Shown here: positions 20,717-31,251 of the stretch, in pieces | How the letters are laid out: each line of letters opens with the position of its first letter | Position numbering within the stretch: the stretch's first letter is position 1 | NCBI GenBank assembly: GCA_015179045.1 | Contig: WHUZ01000163.1 | Location: 1-60,964, forward strand | Length of the DNA: 60,964 bases | Direction: 5' to 3' | Source: Kalaharituber pfeilii | Lineage: Eukaryota; Ascomycota; Pezizomycetes; Pezizales; Pezizaceae | The notes under the pieces: model-generated | Told to the model about the DNA's origin: nothing | What the model saw: only the letters and a program-made list of their open reading frames with translations | Database searches by the model: none | Program-made: the position numbers and the translations under genes

Positions 20717-21944
20717 ACAGAGGATGAAGGTGGCATTCCAGAATGTTGGAGGTTCTCTCAGAAATAGTGATATTATTCTGGAATGGGCAAATAGAGAGAA
20801 AGTAGATGTGATCTTTATAGGAGAAGCATGGGTTGCAGAGAAAGGAGGAGAGTGGGTCACAACAAGGCATCCAGCTTATGAGGTCATCAGCCGAGTTGAA
20901 AGTGGCAAGAGGGTAGTGGCTCATGCAAGGAAAGGGACCCAGGAGTGGAAAGTGATTGAAGAGACGAAAGGGTGGGTCTGGTGTGAGGTAGAAGGAGGTG
21001 GCAGAGCGGGAGGAGTATATATCCATCCAGATACGAATTTGGAGACCTTGGAGGATTGGATGGACAGATGGGGAAGGCTGAGAGGCCCAGGAGGCCTGCA
21101 GTCTAGCACAGTACTACTGGGGGACTTTAATGCACACCATCCAGCATGGTCCAAACTAGACAGAGGGCCTGACCCAAGGGGAAGGGCACTCAAAGAGGGT
21201 TTGGAAGGCACAGGCTGGCTTCTGGAAACAAGGAAAGGGGTTTCAACATGGGCAAGAGAAGTTGAAGGGCAGGTCAGAGAGAGTGTTCTAGATCTAGTCT
21301 GGAAGTATGGGGAATTTGGATGGCAAAACGAAGATCCAGAGTGGTTATGTGGAGACCATGCAGTGGTCTGGGGAACTTGTAGTAGCAGCCAAGGCAAAAC
21401 TGAAATAAGAAGAGGAGTGGATTGGGATAAGGCAGAAGATTTGATCCAAGAAATCATGCAAAAGAAGGCTTCAGAACAATGGGAGTGGTACCGAAGCCTT
21501 GAAGGAGGGACTGCATATGAGAAGACCTGCAAGCTTCGAGAGAGTCTGAAGAGGGAGATACGTGCATCATCAAGAAGTAAGTTGTGGTGGGATAAGGAGG
21601 TAGAAGAGGCAGCGAAGGCAGTGAGGAAGGAGGGCCGAGGGGGGAAGGGACAGGGAGCCAAAGCATGGGAGAGAGCCAGACTCCTACGGTGGAAAGAGCG
21701 GGTTAAGACCCTCAAGTATATCATAAGACGAAAGAAAAAGGAGTGCTGGGAACAGTTTACAGAGGAAAACAGCTCTAAGGACCCATGGGATGTGATCCGA
21801 GTAGCAAAGGACCCTTGGAAGTTAAGAGGAAAAATGGGTGACCTTGTAGGTGACAATGGCGATATATGGAGGACAGACGAGGAGAAGGTGAGAGGCCTGG
21901 TACAGAGAAACTTCAAATATCAGGCGACGTCGGATCCGCCAGCA

Positions 21945-22165
21945 GTGTCAACATCGCCAGCGGCATTAACTTCACTGGCAGTATCAAATTCACCGGCAAT
22001 GTCAAATCCAAATTTGCCGGCGGTATCGAATTCGCCAGCGGCATCGAATTCGCGAGCGGTGTCGAATTCGCCGGCAGTGCCGAATTCACCAGTAGTGTCG
22101 AACTCGCTGGTGGCGTCGAATTTACAGGCGGCATCAATTTCACTGACAACATTGGACCTACCAGT
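21945..22165 (+). repeat. 18 bp in-frame repeat between endonuclease and RT
   Basis: A dozen or so imperfect 18 bp units, in frame, encode variants of SNSPAV. The minus-strand LINE-B copy at 27.3-29.8 kb starts downstream of this region, so conservation cannot be judged here. Confidence 0.85.
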
Positions 22166-22995
22166 GAACTCGGGCCCGCAAAGCCTGACAGACGAATGGA
22201 CCTCCAATGTAAAAAAGCTGACTGAGAGGCTATGCAAGGCACTTGCAGGCACCTCGAGCCGTTCAGCTCCAGGGCCTGATGGCATCAGCTATAGATTCAT
22301 CAAGCTGGTCAATAAAACAGTGCTAGGAGGGCAGTTAATGAAGGAGCTGGCTGCTGAGCTGGCTGCAGCCAGGATGCCGAAGGATTGGCAATTCAGCAAG
22401 GTGATCATGATCCCGAAGTCTGGCAGGGATCTTACGCAAGCAAAGAGCTGGAGGCCTATTCAACTCATCAATTGTGTGGGAAAACTGATGGAGAAGGTGG
22501 TTGCTGATGACTTGCAAGAAGCTGGACTATTCCACCATGGGCAGTTTGGAGGAGTGAGAGGAAGGTCTGCAATTGATGCCTTATTTCGGGCAGTTGTGAA
22601 GAGCCAGAGAGCCCTGGCACTTGGCGGTGGGGCAGTGTGGATTATGGAGGATGTCAAGGGAGGCTTTGGGAACACACGTTGGGATATGGTCAAGCACCGA
22701 GTACAGGGTTCTAAAGCTGAGAAATGGTTGCCCTGGTTAGAAACCTTCTTCCGGGAGCGAGAGTTTGAGGTGGAATGGGATGGACAGGTGAGGGGCAATG
22801 GCAGATCGAATGTAGGTGTGCCGCAGGGCTCGCCTTTATCCCCAGTTGTGTTCCTCATATACATGGCACCAATTCTAGAAGAGATGGAAACAAAGGTAGC
22901 TATAACAGTGAGAGACTGTGAAGTGGAGCTGCCCTCATTTGTAGATGATATGAACTGTGTTATTCTGGATTGGGAAGGGGAAAGGATATGGGGAT

Positions 22996-23585
22996 GTCCC
23001 CCCACTCCTGCACAAACTCCTCCCACATCTCCCAGTCGGTGACCTTCAGAGTCTTATATATTGTCTCCTGTGTCTTGAGTCTCCCATATATCATTGCATG
23101 GTCCCCTCCCGCTATCCACGATATGCTCCTAGTCTCCCATTCCCCTCTCCGCGCGAACACCAAGTCCACCAGTGCTGTCCTCTCCTCACCTTCTACTCTT
23201 CTCGTCCATGTCACCGTGCCCTTCTCAATCTGCTGATCCAACCCATGGGCCCTCATAGTGTCCCTCAGGATTGTTCCCTCTGGTTCCTCTTGTCACTCCA
23301 CTCGTCGTGATGGCTATTACAATCTCCAATCACTATGTCTGAGTCTGCTATCTCCTCTAGCTCTTCTGTCATGTTAGTATCAGCATTCCAGTATACTCCT
23401 GTAATCTTTCTTCCTCTTATATAAACACTTATGTGTCGGTCTCCTCCTTGTACCCTAATGTCTTCGATTATGTCTCTCCTCGCATATGCTGAAATCTTTC
23501 CGTTCTCCCCTGGTGAGTGGATTGTTGTGTATGATGGATGCAAAGTAGTCCCCCCTCTTGGTGCTCTCCAACTCTCCCCTACGCT
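22996..23585 (-). pseudogene. LINE endonuclease fragment
   Basis: On the minus strand: GKISAYARRDI, VYIRGRKITGVYWNADTNM, DIVIGDCNSHHDEWSD (the endonuclease GDxNxHH motif), then with a frameshift TRRVEGEERTALVDLVFARR and the GGDHAMIYG motif (equivalent of SDH). N-terminal endonuclease and everything after it are missing. It probably belongs to a LINE-A-like family, but the tail that would prove it is absent. Confidence 0.8.
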
Positions 23586-24186
23586 CCTGTGGGTTAAAGC
23601 ACATGAAGGGATAGTGGGTAACACCGAGGCGGACAGGGCAGCCAAAGTAGCCACGGCGTTACAATACCAGGACGAGACAGTGACGGAGGCCGGCATCCGA
23701 CAAGAGGCAAAGAGCAGGAGAGGGGAGGAGAGAAAGGGACTACAGCGGACGTACAGACCACTGGAATGCCTGGGGACCAGAAGGAGGGTGTCCATACTCG
23801 CAGGCATAATGGGGGACAAAGGACTGAGACAATGGAGATACCAGATAGGAAAAGAAGAGTCACCGGAGTGCAGGTGGTGTGGAAAAGCCCTCGAGAATTA
23901 CAGACACATAACGAAAGACTGTGAGGCGTGGAAGAAGAGATTACCGGGAGGCGAGGCGGGGATGAAGATGCCAAAGGGGGGGAGAAGGGGAAAAAGAAAG
24001 AGGGGGAGAAGGAGGGGATGAAACTGGTTGAGGTGTTGGACTGGGCAGCGAGCTAGTTTCTTTGTTTCACACACTCTACGTCTCTTTATGATTTATCAGT
24101 TACTATCTGTTCTTTATGTACCTAACCCCTCGCCGTAGCCTATCAGGCGGCACGCGAGTAATGAAATAAAAAAAAAAAAATAAAAA
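23586..24186 (+). pseudogene. LINE-A ORF2 C-terminus and tail
   Basis: Starts inside RNase H (LWVKAHEGIVGNTEADRAA), continues with RRRVSILAGIMGDKGLRQWR and the zinc finger CRWCGKALENYRHITKDC, and ends near 24040. The 3' UTR leads to a tail A hairpin (24129-24158) whose inner stem is GCCT/AGGC instead of GCCC/GGGC, a compensated change, then poly(A). Confidence 0.85.
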
Positions 24187-25430
24187 AAATACTCCCTTGA
24201 CCCTCGTCTCTTCCTGGCCCTTTTATGCTTTCACTCGGTGCTCTCATCTTGTCCTTTGTATGGCCTCTCGTCTCTTCTAATTGGGGACTCCTTCTCCTCT
24301 TCTTCGGTGGCTCCTCACTCTCTTCTTTATTCTTCTCGGCCCGCCTACTCACTTCCTGTTGTATTTCTTTGCCTTTCCCCTTCACTTGTACTCTCTCCGC
24401 TTCCCGTGCCTGCTTGGCTTGTTCTTCTCTTGCTCAAGCCTGCTTGGCTTCTTCTTCAGCTCGTATCAGCTCCTCTGACTACTCTGGTATGATGACTACT
24501 CTGTCCTCTATGCTTTCTAGCCTCCGGACAACTTGTGCTAAAACTCTCGATAGGCTCTCCAGTCCTCTCTGCTGGATCTTTAATATGTCCTGTATGCCGT
24601 ATGGCTGGACTTTCATCTCCTCCGTTAGTTCCCTGACGATCCTGTCTCTCTCCTTGGCTAGTTGGTTGATCACTATATGCCTTGTTTGATCTTCAAGTAT
24701 CTGTATCATCACCATGAACTCGTTTGTGGTATCTTCTCCACCCGCTTCTGTCATGTGTTTATCCCTCCCTGTCATATGATTCTCCTTCCAGCTCCAGTAC
24801 TCCTTAGCCATTCTTTCCGTCCATTCCCTGAGGTCTTGGTCAGTCTCTCTTCCCATCTCTCCAGCCCAAATCTCTTTTCCAGTCCGTGGAGTGCTTCAGC
24901 TGTCGATGCTCCCATATACCCTGCCGTCTCTGGTTTCACTTGTCCCGCTGCCATTTTCTCCACCCAGCTTCTAGCTTGTCTCGCTGCTGCATTGTATATA
25001 TCAAACAAAAAATTTTCCTCATGTTCTCGCTCATCTATGTCTGGTGTCCTGGGGCTGTCTGGCGTGGGGGGCCTAATGCTCGTGGGTTGCGTGTATCCGC
25101 AGCTATCTCCCCTATCTCTCAATTCCTGTGGTGTCTCTGGTGTCGTGCTCTCTTGATCGCTGTCTTCATCTTCCACTGTGGGTTGTTTTGACCCCTAAGT
25201 CGTCTGTTTGGTGTTTTTATTGGCGTCCTTAATGACTCTTGTTTCATATATCTGATCCTCTGGTTTTCTGGTGTCCAGTGCCTTGCTTCTCTCAATAAAG
25301 TCTATAATCTGCTGGATGTTGACCTCCCCGCGTTCAATATCTTGTATACTGATCTCCCTCTCTGTCACTGTATAATCTTCTCCATCTTTTACCTCCCCCC
25401 TCGCTACCGCTTCCTCTATGGCATGTTCTA
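24187..25430 (-). pseudogene. LINE ORF1 fragment, several frameshifts
   Basis: Three minus-strand blocks in order: an acidic N-terminal part (EHAIEEAVARGEVKDGEDYT), a middle block with TPETPQELRDRGD and NFLFDIYNAAARQARSWVEK, and a block with RQTDQDLREW-like and coiled-coil-like sequence (LERVLAQVVRRLESIED type) ending in a basic KGKGKEIQQEVSRRAE stretch. It looks like a LINE ORF1 before its RNA-binding domain. It differs from the LINE-B ORF1 and shows only general similarity in layout to LINE-C ORF1. Confidence 0.6.
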
Positions 25431-27214
25431 CCCTCATTTGTAGATGATATGAACTGTGTCATTCTGGATTGGGAAGGAGGAAAGGATATGAGGAGAATTG
25501 GGGAGAGAATTGCAGGGGTACTCAGGGAGGTTGCTGAAGCTCACGACCTACCACTGGAGACCTAAAAGGAGGAGGTCCTAGTCATGGGTAAGAAGGCCAA
25601 GAGAAGGGCAGATGTTGAGAGGTGCAAGTGGCTAGGGGTGATTTGTGATAGCACTCTTGATTTCGACCTCCACTGGAAAAGCCGGATCGAGAAAGCCAGA
25701 AAACCCATGGGCGCGCTGTCTGGGCTAGGCAACTCTCAATGGGGTATGAGTCCTATCTCATGGAGAAAGGCTTATACAGGCATGGTAAGGGCAGTGGCCC
25801 TTTGGGGGTCCGAAATTGGGTGGAGAGGCCAGAAGCAGTGGAGAGAGGAGTTTGAGAAGTTGCAGTATCAAGCACTTCGCAAATGCACTGGTGCAGTCCG
25901 AGGGGCAGCGAGAGTAAAGGTCGAGGCCATTGCTGGAGTAGAGAGTGTAACGATGATTCTCGATCAAGGCCAAGCAAGATATGCACTAAGATCAGTGAGC
26001 GACCCTACAGGAGTTGGAGATTTATGGCCGGAAAGCTTCACTGGAATGGTAGCCCCAGACCCAGACAGAGAGGGTGAAAGGGGGAGGGACTGGAGAGACT
26101 TTAGCTTGAGTTATGCTGCAGACAAAAATGATGGGTTTGAGTCAGTAGCTGGAAAGATTGCCAGTACTCTGGAGGTCAATGAGGAGGAGAGAGTGTCCTG
26201 GGGGCGAGATGTACACCTACCACAGACAGGCATTGAGGTCATTGACCTCAAGTTGTGCAAGGAAGACGCCCCAGCCAAATGGGAAAAGGCCATCAATGAG
26301 GCTAAGGGTGACTCGGTGTCTATTTTTACAGACGGCAGCCGCAGTGAGGAAGGCGGTGTTGGTGGCGGATGGTGCTGGAGGCAGGTGGTAGCAGGTGAGT
26401 CAGAGGGGTCCCGGTGGGTAGGCACAAAGGCAACTGTGTGGGACGGTGAGGTCTCAGGAATGAGGGGTGCCCTTGAAGCAGTTGATGGCAGTGCAAAAGT
26501 ACTACTACTCGCACATTCTCAGGCAGCTATCAGTGCAGTCCAGAAAGCAGGAAAAAACTGGCAAGGCAAGAACCGCAGACCTAGCGCGGGTGATAGAGCT
26601 GATTGCAGAGAGGCGGCGGAGGCTAAGGAAGGCGGATGCAGTGAAGCTGGCATGGGTCAAGGCCCACGTGGGGATAGAAGGCAATGGGAAGGCGGATGAG
26701 TTGGCCACAGAGGGGGCCAAGTGCATGAGGTATGATGGGCAAGCCACTGAGGGTGGGCTGCGTCAAGAGTTAGTTCGAAAAAGAAAAGAGGAGAGGGAGC
26801 GTGCAGGGTTTGGGAAGGGCAAATTCGTAAAGTGGGGCAGGAGAGCACTCACAAATTACACTTGGCTGCGGACTGGAAAAGGCGGAGCTATGTGGAGGAG
26901 GATGGTCAGTGGCGAGGAGGTACAATGCACATGTGGTGAGGCATGGAGTACTGAGCATGTGGTGTTCAGATGCACAGAACTGGAGCGGCCCCAGAGGAAG
27001 AACAAAAATGGGGCACATGTCACCTGGCAGTCCTGGAAGGACCTAGAGGAGAAAGGATGGAAGCAAGAAGGCGTGGAAGGTGACCCGGTCGAGTACTGGT
27101 TTGCCTGCCTCGATCTGGGGTAGCCGGGGACCGGGGGACGGAGGGCACTGGGTGCTCAAGGGTGTATGTAGATTCCGTAGTTAGTTGTCTCAAACCTGGC
27201 CCGGGTATATGGGT

Positions 27215-27278
27215 CCCTGCCATAGGCTGGTAGCCTGTATGCGGGGTTACGTGAATAAAAAAAAAAAAAAAAAAAAAA
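27215..27278 (+). other. Tail B hairpin and poly(A) of LINE-B
   Basis: Outer stem CCCTGC/GCGGGG, 5' internal loop CATA against TGTAT, inner stem GGCT/AGCC, loop GGT, then TTACGTGAAT and poly(A). This is the full-element reference for the tail B micro-insertions elsewhere. Confidence 0.8.
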
Positions 27279-27830
27279 GTTCTAACTTTTCCTTCAATCC
27301 GTCCTTGGTGGAGTGTCGAATAATGTCGTGAAATCTACGTAGTGTCCATTGTCTGTCTTGCGCGATAAACTTGAGGTTCTCGTGGGCTTTCCAATTTTGA
27401 ACTATGTGAAATTCCACTTTAGTGACCTTATTCAGTCTCTTCTCCTTCTTCTTCCCTTCCGCCTTGCTAGTCTTACCATGCCCGTGTATGCCTTTCTCCA
27501 TAAGAGCAGGCTTATACCCTATTGCGAATTGCCTAATCCAGACAAGGCACTCAGGAGCTTCCTGGCTTTCTCGATCCAGCTTTTCCAGTGATAATTGAAG
27601 TCGAGTGTGTTGTCACAAATGATCCCTAACCACTTATATCTCTCAACATCTGTCCTCCTCTTAGCCTTCTTGTCGATGACTAGGACCTCCTCCTTTGCGG
27701 TCTCTAGTAGCAGGGTGTGAGCCTCAGCAACCTCCTTGACTACTCCTGCAATTCTCACTCCAATTCTCCTCATATCCTTGCCTCCTGCCTAGTTCAGAAT
27801 AACACAATTCATATCATCTACAAACGAGAA

Positions 27831-29084
27831 CTCCAGACCTTCGCAGGGGACTCGGACGACCCCCGACCGGACTGGCTGAACACTACGCAGGCTCCTGACA
27901 CCGCCCCCTCACCACCGCCGCCGATGTTGGGGTTTAGCCCCATCACCACCACCGACACAGAACTGGTGGAACCCTCCCGCGAAGACGCCCCCGTCTTCAC
28001 CCCACGACCGGAGGAAACTTCCCCCGCCCACACCACCCTCACCACACCCACAAGAAAGCGCAAAGGCAAAATGCCGTCCAACCAGGATGCATACGCCATC
28101 AAGCGGGCGCTTACGGACACGGAGGCAAAGAAGATTGCCTCAGCCGCTACACTGTCATCAAGCCTCCCCACCCCCAATAACACTACTCCAACCCCCACCC
28201 GCGCGATTTTTTTTTTTTTTTTTTTATTTCATTACTCGCGTGCCGCCCTACGGGCTATGGCGAGGGTTTATTTCAAAGGAAAACTGCTAACTAAACGACT
28301 AAATACATGTAAGGCCCACTCTTCTCCCTGGTGTTGTGGGTAGGCCGATGCGAGGAACGTCCTATTTCCGTTCTCTGTCCCACTCGTATCGGCACGATCT
28401 CAACCATCTCCCTCCGAGTCTCACCCTGTCTGTTTCCTTGTCGTCTTCCAGGTAAACAACCACCGAGCTTGTCTGCTTTCCCTCCTCGATGAGTGTCTTC
28501 TTGTTCCATAGCCACCTTATTCCGGTTATCTGTCCCAAGTCTTTGTTGTCGGCTCCCAGCCATCTCCGGACGCCCCACCCCCCGAAGAGTGCCCCCCCGA
28601 AACCCAGGAAATCCACATCTAGCCCCAAGACAAGTTGCCCCAGTCGCAACCCCGCCACCAGGAAAACAGGCATAGTCATTCACAGAATCGCCCTGAGAAA
28701 GGACTTGGGGAAAGGCCGCAGATGGCTGGAGGAGGCAAACAAGGATATCGGCAAGACCACCCGGATTAGATGGCTGAGACGCAAGACGCTGCTGCTGGAG
28801 GAAGGGAAGAAAACGAGCTCAGCCGTGGTATACCTGGAAAAAGAGGTCCAAATTCAGAGAGTGCGTTTGGGAGGAAAGTGGTGGAAGGCATACCGGTACG
28901 AGTCGGAGAGAAGATAGACACGCTGGCCCCTGCACTCCACCCGCACCATGTACGAGTATCGCGGGTACCACATGTATTGAGTCACAGTTAGTCCTTTTCG
29001 TTCTTTTTCTTTAATAACACCTCGCCATAGCCCATAGGGCGGCATGCGAGTAATGAAATAAAATAAAAAAAAATAAAAAAAAAA
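27831..29084 (+). mobile_element. ORF1-only retroposon with a second copy nested in it
   Basis: Plus-strand element in two parts. 27831-28203 encodes the N-terminal half (MLGFSPITTTDTEL repeat unit, TTPTRKRKGKMPS). 28567-29084 encodes the proline-rich linker, the RNA-binding-like domain (TGIVIHRIALRKDLGKGRRW, SSAVVYLE, VRLGGKWW), the stop, 3' UTR, tail A hairpin (29021-29050) and poly(A). Flanks ACAAACGAGA on both sides are a 10 bp duplication of LINE-B sequence. A minus-strand copy (28204-28566) lies between the parts. Confidence 0.82.
28204..28566 (-). mobile_element. ORF1-only retroposon, 5'-truncated, nested
   Basis: Minus-strand: begins in the RNA-binding-like domain (VRRWLGADNKDLGQITGIRW), continues TSSVVVYLEDDKETDRVRLGG to WDRERK and a stop, then 3' UTR, tail A hairpin (28235-28264) and poly(A) (T run from about 28207). 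The flanks CCCCACCCGCGCGA and CCCCACCCCCCGA are a plausible, imperfect target duplication. Confidence 0.8.
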
Positions 29085-29754
29085 CACAAACGAGAGCAGC
29101 TCTACTTCACAATCTCTTGCTGCTGCAGCTACCTTTGTCGTCATCTCTTCTAGAATTGGTGTCATGTAGATAAGGAGTATCACTGGGGATAGAGGTGAGC
29201 CCTGTGGTATACCTATGTTTGACCTACTATTGCCCCTCACCTGTCTATCCCATTCCATGTCAAACTCTCACTCCCGGAAGAAGGTCTTCAGCCAGGGCAG
29301 CCATTTCTCAGCCTTAGACCCCTGTACTTGGTTCTTGATCACCTCCCAATGTGTGTTTCCGAAGTCCCCCTTGACATTCTTCATGATCCACACGGCCCTA
29401 CCACTATGTGCTAAGGCTCTCTGGTTCTTCACTTCTTCCTGGAACAAGGCATCAATTGCAGACCTGCCTCTCACTTCACCAAATTGCCCATGATGGAAAA
29501 GCCCAGCGTCTTGCAAGTCATCAGCAACCACCTTCTCCATCAGCTTCCCAACACAATTGATGAGTTGAATTGGTCTCCAGCTCTTTGCTTGCTTCAGATG
29601 TCTGCCAGATTTCGGGATCATGATGACCTTGCTGAATTGCCAGCCCTTCGGCATCCTGCCTGCAGCCAGATCAACAGCCAGCCTCTTCATTAACTGCCCT
29701 CCTAGCACTGTCTTATTGACCAGCTTGATAAACCTATAACTGATGCCATCAGGC

Positions 29755-30510
29755 CAGTGTTCCCAACCGGCCAGGCCGCCGACCAGGCCGGTCCAGGCCG
29801 CCCAGGCCGTCCAGGCCATTCACGCCGTTCAAGCAATTTCAGGGGCAGGAGGGCTGGTTACGAGGCTATTTCAGGGGCCACCTTCAGGTTACTTGGACAC
29901 GGATTTAATATGAACCTTTCAATATTTTCGGATAACTATCTAGACTTTTTTTTATTGAGCAGCGCTTTTCGCAGGTATTCAGGTAAGGAATTTTTTTTGT
30001 ATCGCTTGACTATATACTAATTTCTTATTAGTATTGCAGGGAGACAGACATTCCAACCACCGGTACAGGCGATGATGATTCCTTTAGTATTCTCCTATTC
30101 TTCACTCTCCATAGTGCAGTTCAAGTTTTGACCTTGCATCGACGATTCCCTGCAGTCCAATCTGATGCCGATATCGAGTCTTCTGGAATTTGGGTTACAA
30201 AAATCTGGTGCGACAAAGTTGGGGTTGACACTATGGTGAAGATGTGCATGGCTAATGGAAAGCGATACTTTACTGGCACTGTAAAATCAGCAAGCAAAAT
30301 GCTAAACATTAGAGAATGAGGTATACGTAGAATTTAGAGTACGTTCTGTATATAGCTAGCTACTGTATAACTTAACTCACACTGCAGCCTGAATGGCCTG
30401 GACCGGCCTGAATGGCCTGGACCGGCCTGGGCGGCCTGGGCCGGCCTGAAACATTCAGGCCGCCTGGACCGGCGCGGGCGGACCTCACGGCCGGCCCGTT
30501 GGGAACACTG
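29755..30510 (+). mobile_element. hAT-1 element with both terminal repeats (756 bp)
   Basis: Terminal repeats CAGTGTTCCCAAC at 29755 and its complement GTTGGGAACACTG ending 30510, with GGCC-rich subterminal repeats on both sides. The flanking octamers (CATCAGGC left, AATTTAGC right) do not match, so one side was rearranged after insertion. The core has a candidate intron (GTAAG near 29985, branch-like TACTAAT, AG near 30040) and an open frame of about 85 codons ending at 30319 (HRRFPAVQSDADIESSG, CMANGKRYFTGTVKSASKM). No transposase signature is visible, so it is non-autonomous and may hold a captured gene piece. Confidence 0.7.
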
Positions 30511-30570
30511 AATTTAGCAGGCACGACAGCCCCTCAATTTAACAGGCACGACAGCCCCTCATTTTTTTTA

Positions 30571-30740
30571 TTTATTTTTTTTTTTTTATTTCATTACTCG
30601 CATGCCGCCCTAAGGGCTATGGCGAGGTATATGTAAACTAACTGAGCACCTTAAAGAGTGGCTATATAACATGAAGATCTGTCTTAACTCCTTGGTGTCG
30701 AGCCTGCCTATTTCCTTGTTCTGTCTGGCTCATACATCAG
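30571..30740 (-). mobile_element. ORF1-only retroposon, 3' end only
   Basis: Minus-strand: last codons of the ORF (YEPDRTRK and stop), 3' UTR, tail A hairpin (30595-30624) and A-rich end (T-rich 30561-30590). Heavily 5'-truncated, no clear target duplication. Left of it, 30511-30570 holds two units of an AATTTAACAGGCACGACAGC repeat that recurs in the 33-36 kb minisatellite. Confidence 0.75.
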
Positions 30741-30800
30741 CAAAAACGGAAAATCGCCCTGAAGCACCCGGGGGGCTGAATACCCCCCAAGCGCCTTGAG

Positions 30801-31000
30801 CGCCCTGGATGCACGTCATCTACTCATTGTAACCTGGCGCACTAAACAAGGCTCTGTGCGCCCTGAATGCACGTCATCTATTCATTGTAACCTGGCGCAG
30901 TAACTAAGGCTCTGTGCGCCCTGAATGCACCTCATCTATTCATTGTAACGTCCTATGCACCCTGGATGCATGTTACCTGTTGATCATAACTAGACACACT
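30801..31000 (+). repeat. 58 bp tandem repeat, about 3.5 copies
   Basis: Units begin CGCCCTGRATGCACGTCATC and contain CATTGTAACCTGGCGCA; starts at 30801, 30859 and 30917, then a shorter, diverged copy near 30959. Confidence 0.9.
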
Positions 31001-31251
31001 AACTAAGGTTGTTTACACCCAGGCAGTTTCCAGATGCCTCTATAACGTCTCTGCGCAACTGATAAGTGTGCCATGTGCTTTCACGGTATTAACCACTTAT
31101 AGACACTGAAGAAGCTTTTTTACAATAGCAAGTACTGCAGATAGAACGCCTTGTTTGACAACTGATTATGTATTGTGATCTATATCCAGGTGCCCCTTCA
31201 TCATCCTATCATGCCATACCATTATCGGTCACCCTACCGCTCCTGCTTCAT

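Larger units (their letters stand above)
22996..25430. mobile_element. Composite LINE insertion with about 60 bp duplication
   Basis: A 2.4 kb insert in LINE-B ORF2, bordered by two copies of about 62 bp of host RT sequence (22932-22995 and 25431-25494; a few mismatches and one indel). Inside are three blocks: an endonuclease fragment on the minus strand, a LINE-A 3' end with tail A and poly(A) on the plus strand (to about 24190), and an ORF1 fragment on the minus strand. Either a minus-strand LINE received a nested plus-strand LINE-A, or the block arose through inversion during insertion (twin priming). Confidence 0.8.
20706..27123 (+). pseudogene. LINE-B ORF2: endonuclease, RT, RNase H (interrupted)
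   Basis: Endonuclease from MKVAFQNVGGS through FIGEAW, LLGDFNAHHPAW and CGDHAVVWG (about residues 6-225). A coiled basic region and a low-complexity hexapeptide repeat follow. RT has SAPGPDGISYRFIKL, PKSGRDLTQAKSWRPIQL, GVPQGSPLSPVVFL and FVDDMNC. The frame is then split by 22996-25430 and resumes at 25431 with FVDDMNC again. One in-frame TAA (near 25564) and one frameshift (near 26550) follow. RNase H has FTDGSRSEEGGVGGG and DGEVSGMRGALEA, but the expected DSQ motif reads HSQAAI, a lost catalytic Asp. The end carries WVKAHVGIEGNGKADELA and a zinc finger (CTCGEAWSTEHVVFRC). Stop at 27121-27123. Confidence 0.9.
20184..27279 (+). mobile_element. LINE-B (Tad-type), 5'-truncated and interrupted
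   Basis: Non-LTR retrotransposon with the end of ORF1 (CCHC knuckles), ORF2 (APE endonuclease, RT, RNase H, zinc finger), 3' UTR, tail B hairpin (27215-27246) and poly(A) to about 27278. The 5' part of ORF1 is missing here but present at 58936-60964. A 2.4 kb composite LINE insertion splits ORF2 just after the FVDD box. Element type is established knowledge of Tad-clade LINEs; the grouping into LINE-A, B and C is my own. Confidence 0.9.
27280..29754 (-). pseudogene. LINE-B copy on the minus strand, ORF2 RT region
   Basis: From the hAT-1 border at 29754 leftward: DGISYRFIKLVNKTVLGG, PKSGRHLKQAKSWRPIQL, GIPQGSPLSPVILL, then the FVDD region is split by the ORF1-only insertion 27831-29084, and RT thumb sequence resumes (KKAKRRTDVERYKWLGII, SALSGLGNSQ) down to about 27500. 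Left of that, 27280-27500, is a stretch I cannot match to LINE-B. There are several frameshifts. The copy is head-on to the plus-strand LINE-B poly(A) at 27279, with no visible target duplication at the junction. Confidence 0.8.

Noticed and set aside
20921..21916. 331-codon minus-strand ORF opposite LINE-B
   Set aside because: Antisense of the endonuclease coding region; Ser/Leu/Pro-rich composition typical of a shadow frame.
27215..27278. Rho-independent terminator reading of the hairpin plus A/T run
   Set aside because: Structurally similar, but the context is a LINE 3' end in a fungus and the homopolymer is a retroposed poly(A).
30571..30624. tRNA-derived SINE head
   Set aside because: I looked for tRNA-like A and B boxes at the 5' ends of the short insertions and found none; they are 3' ends of LINE-type elements.
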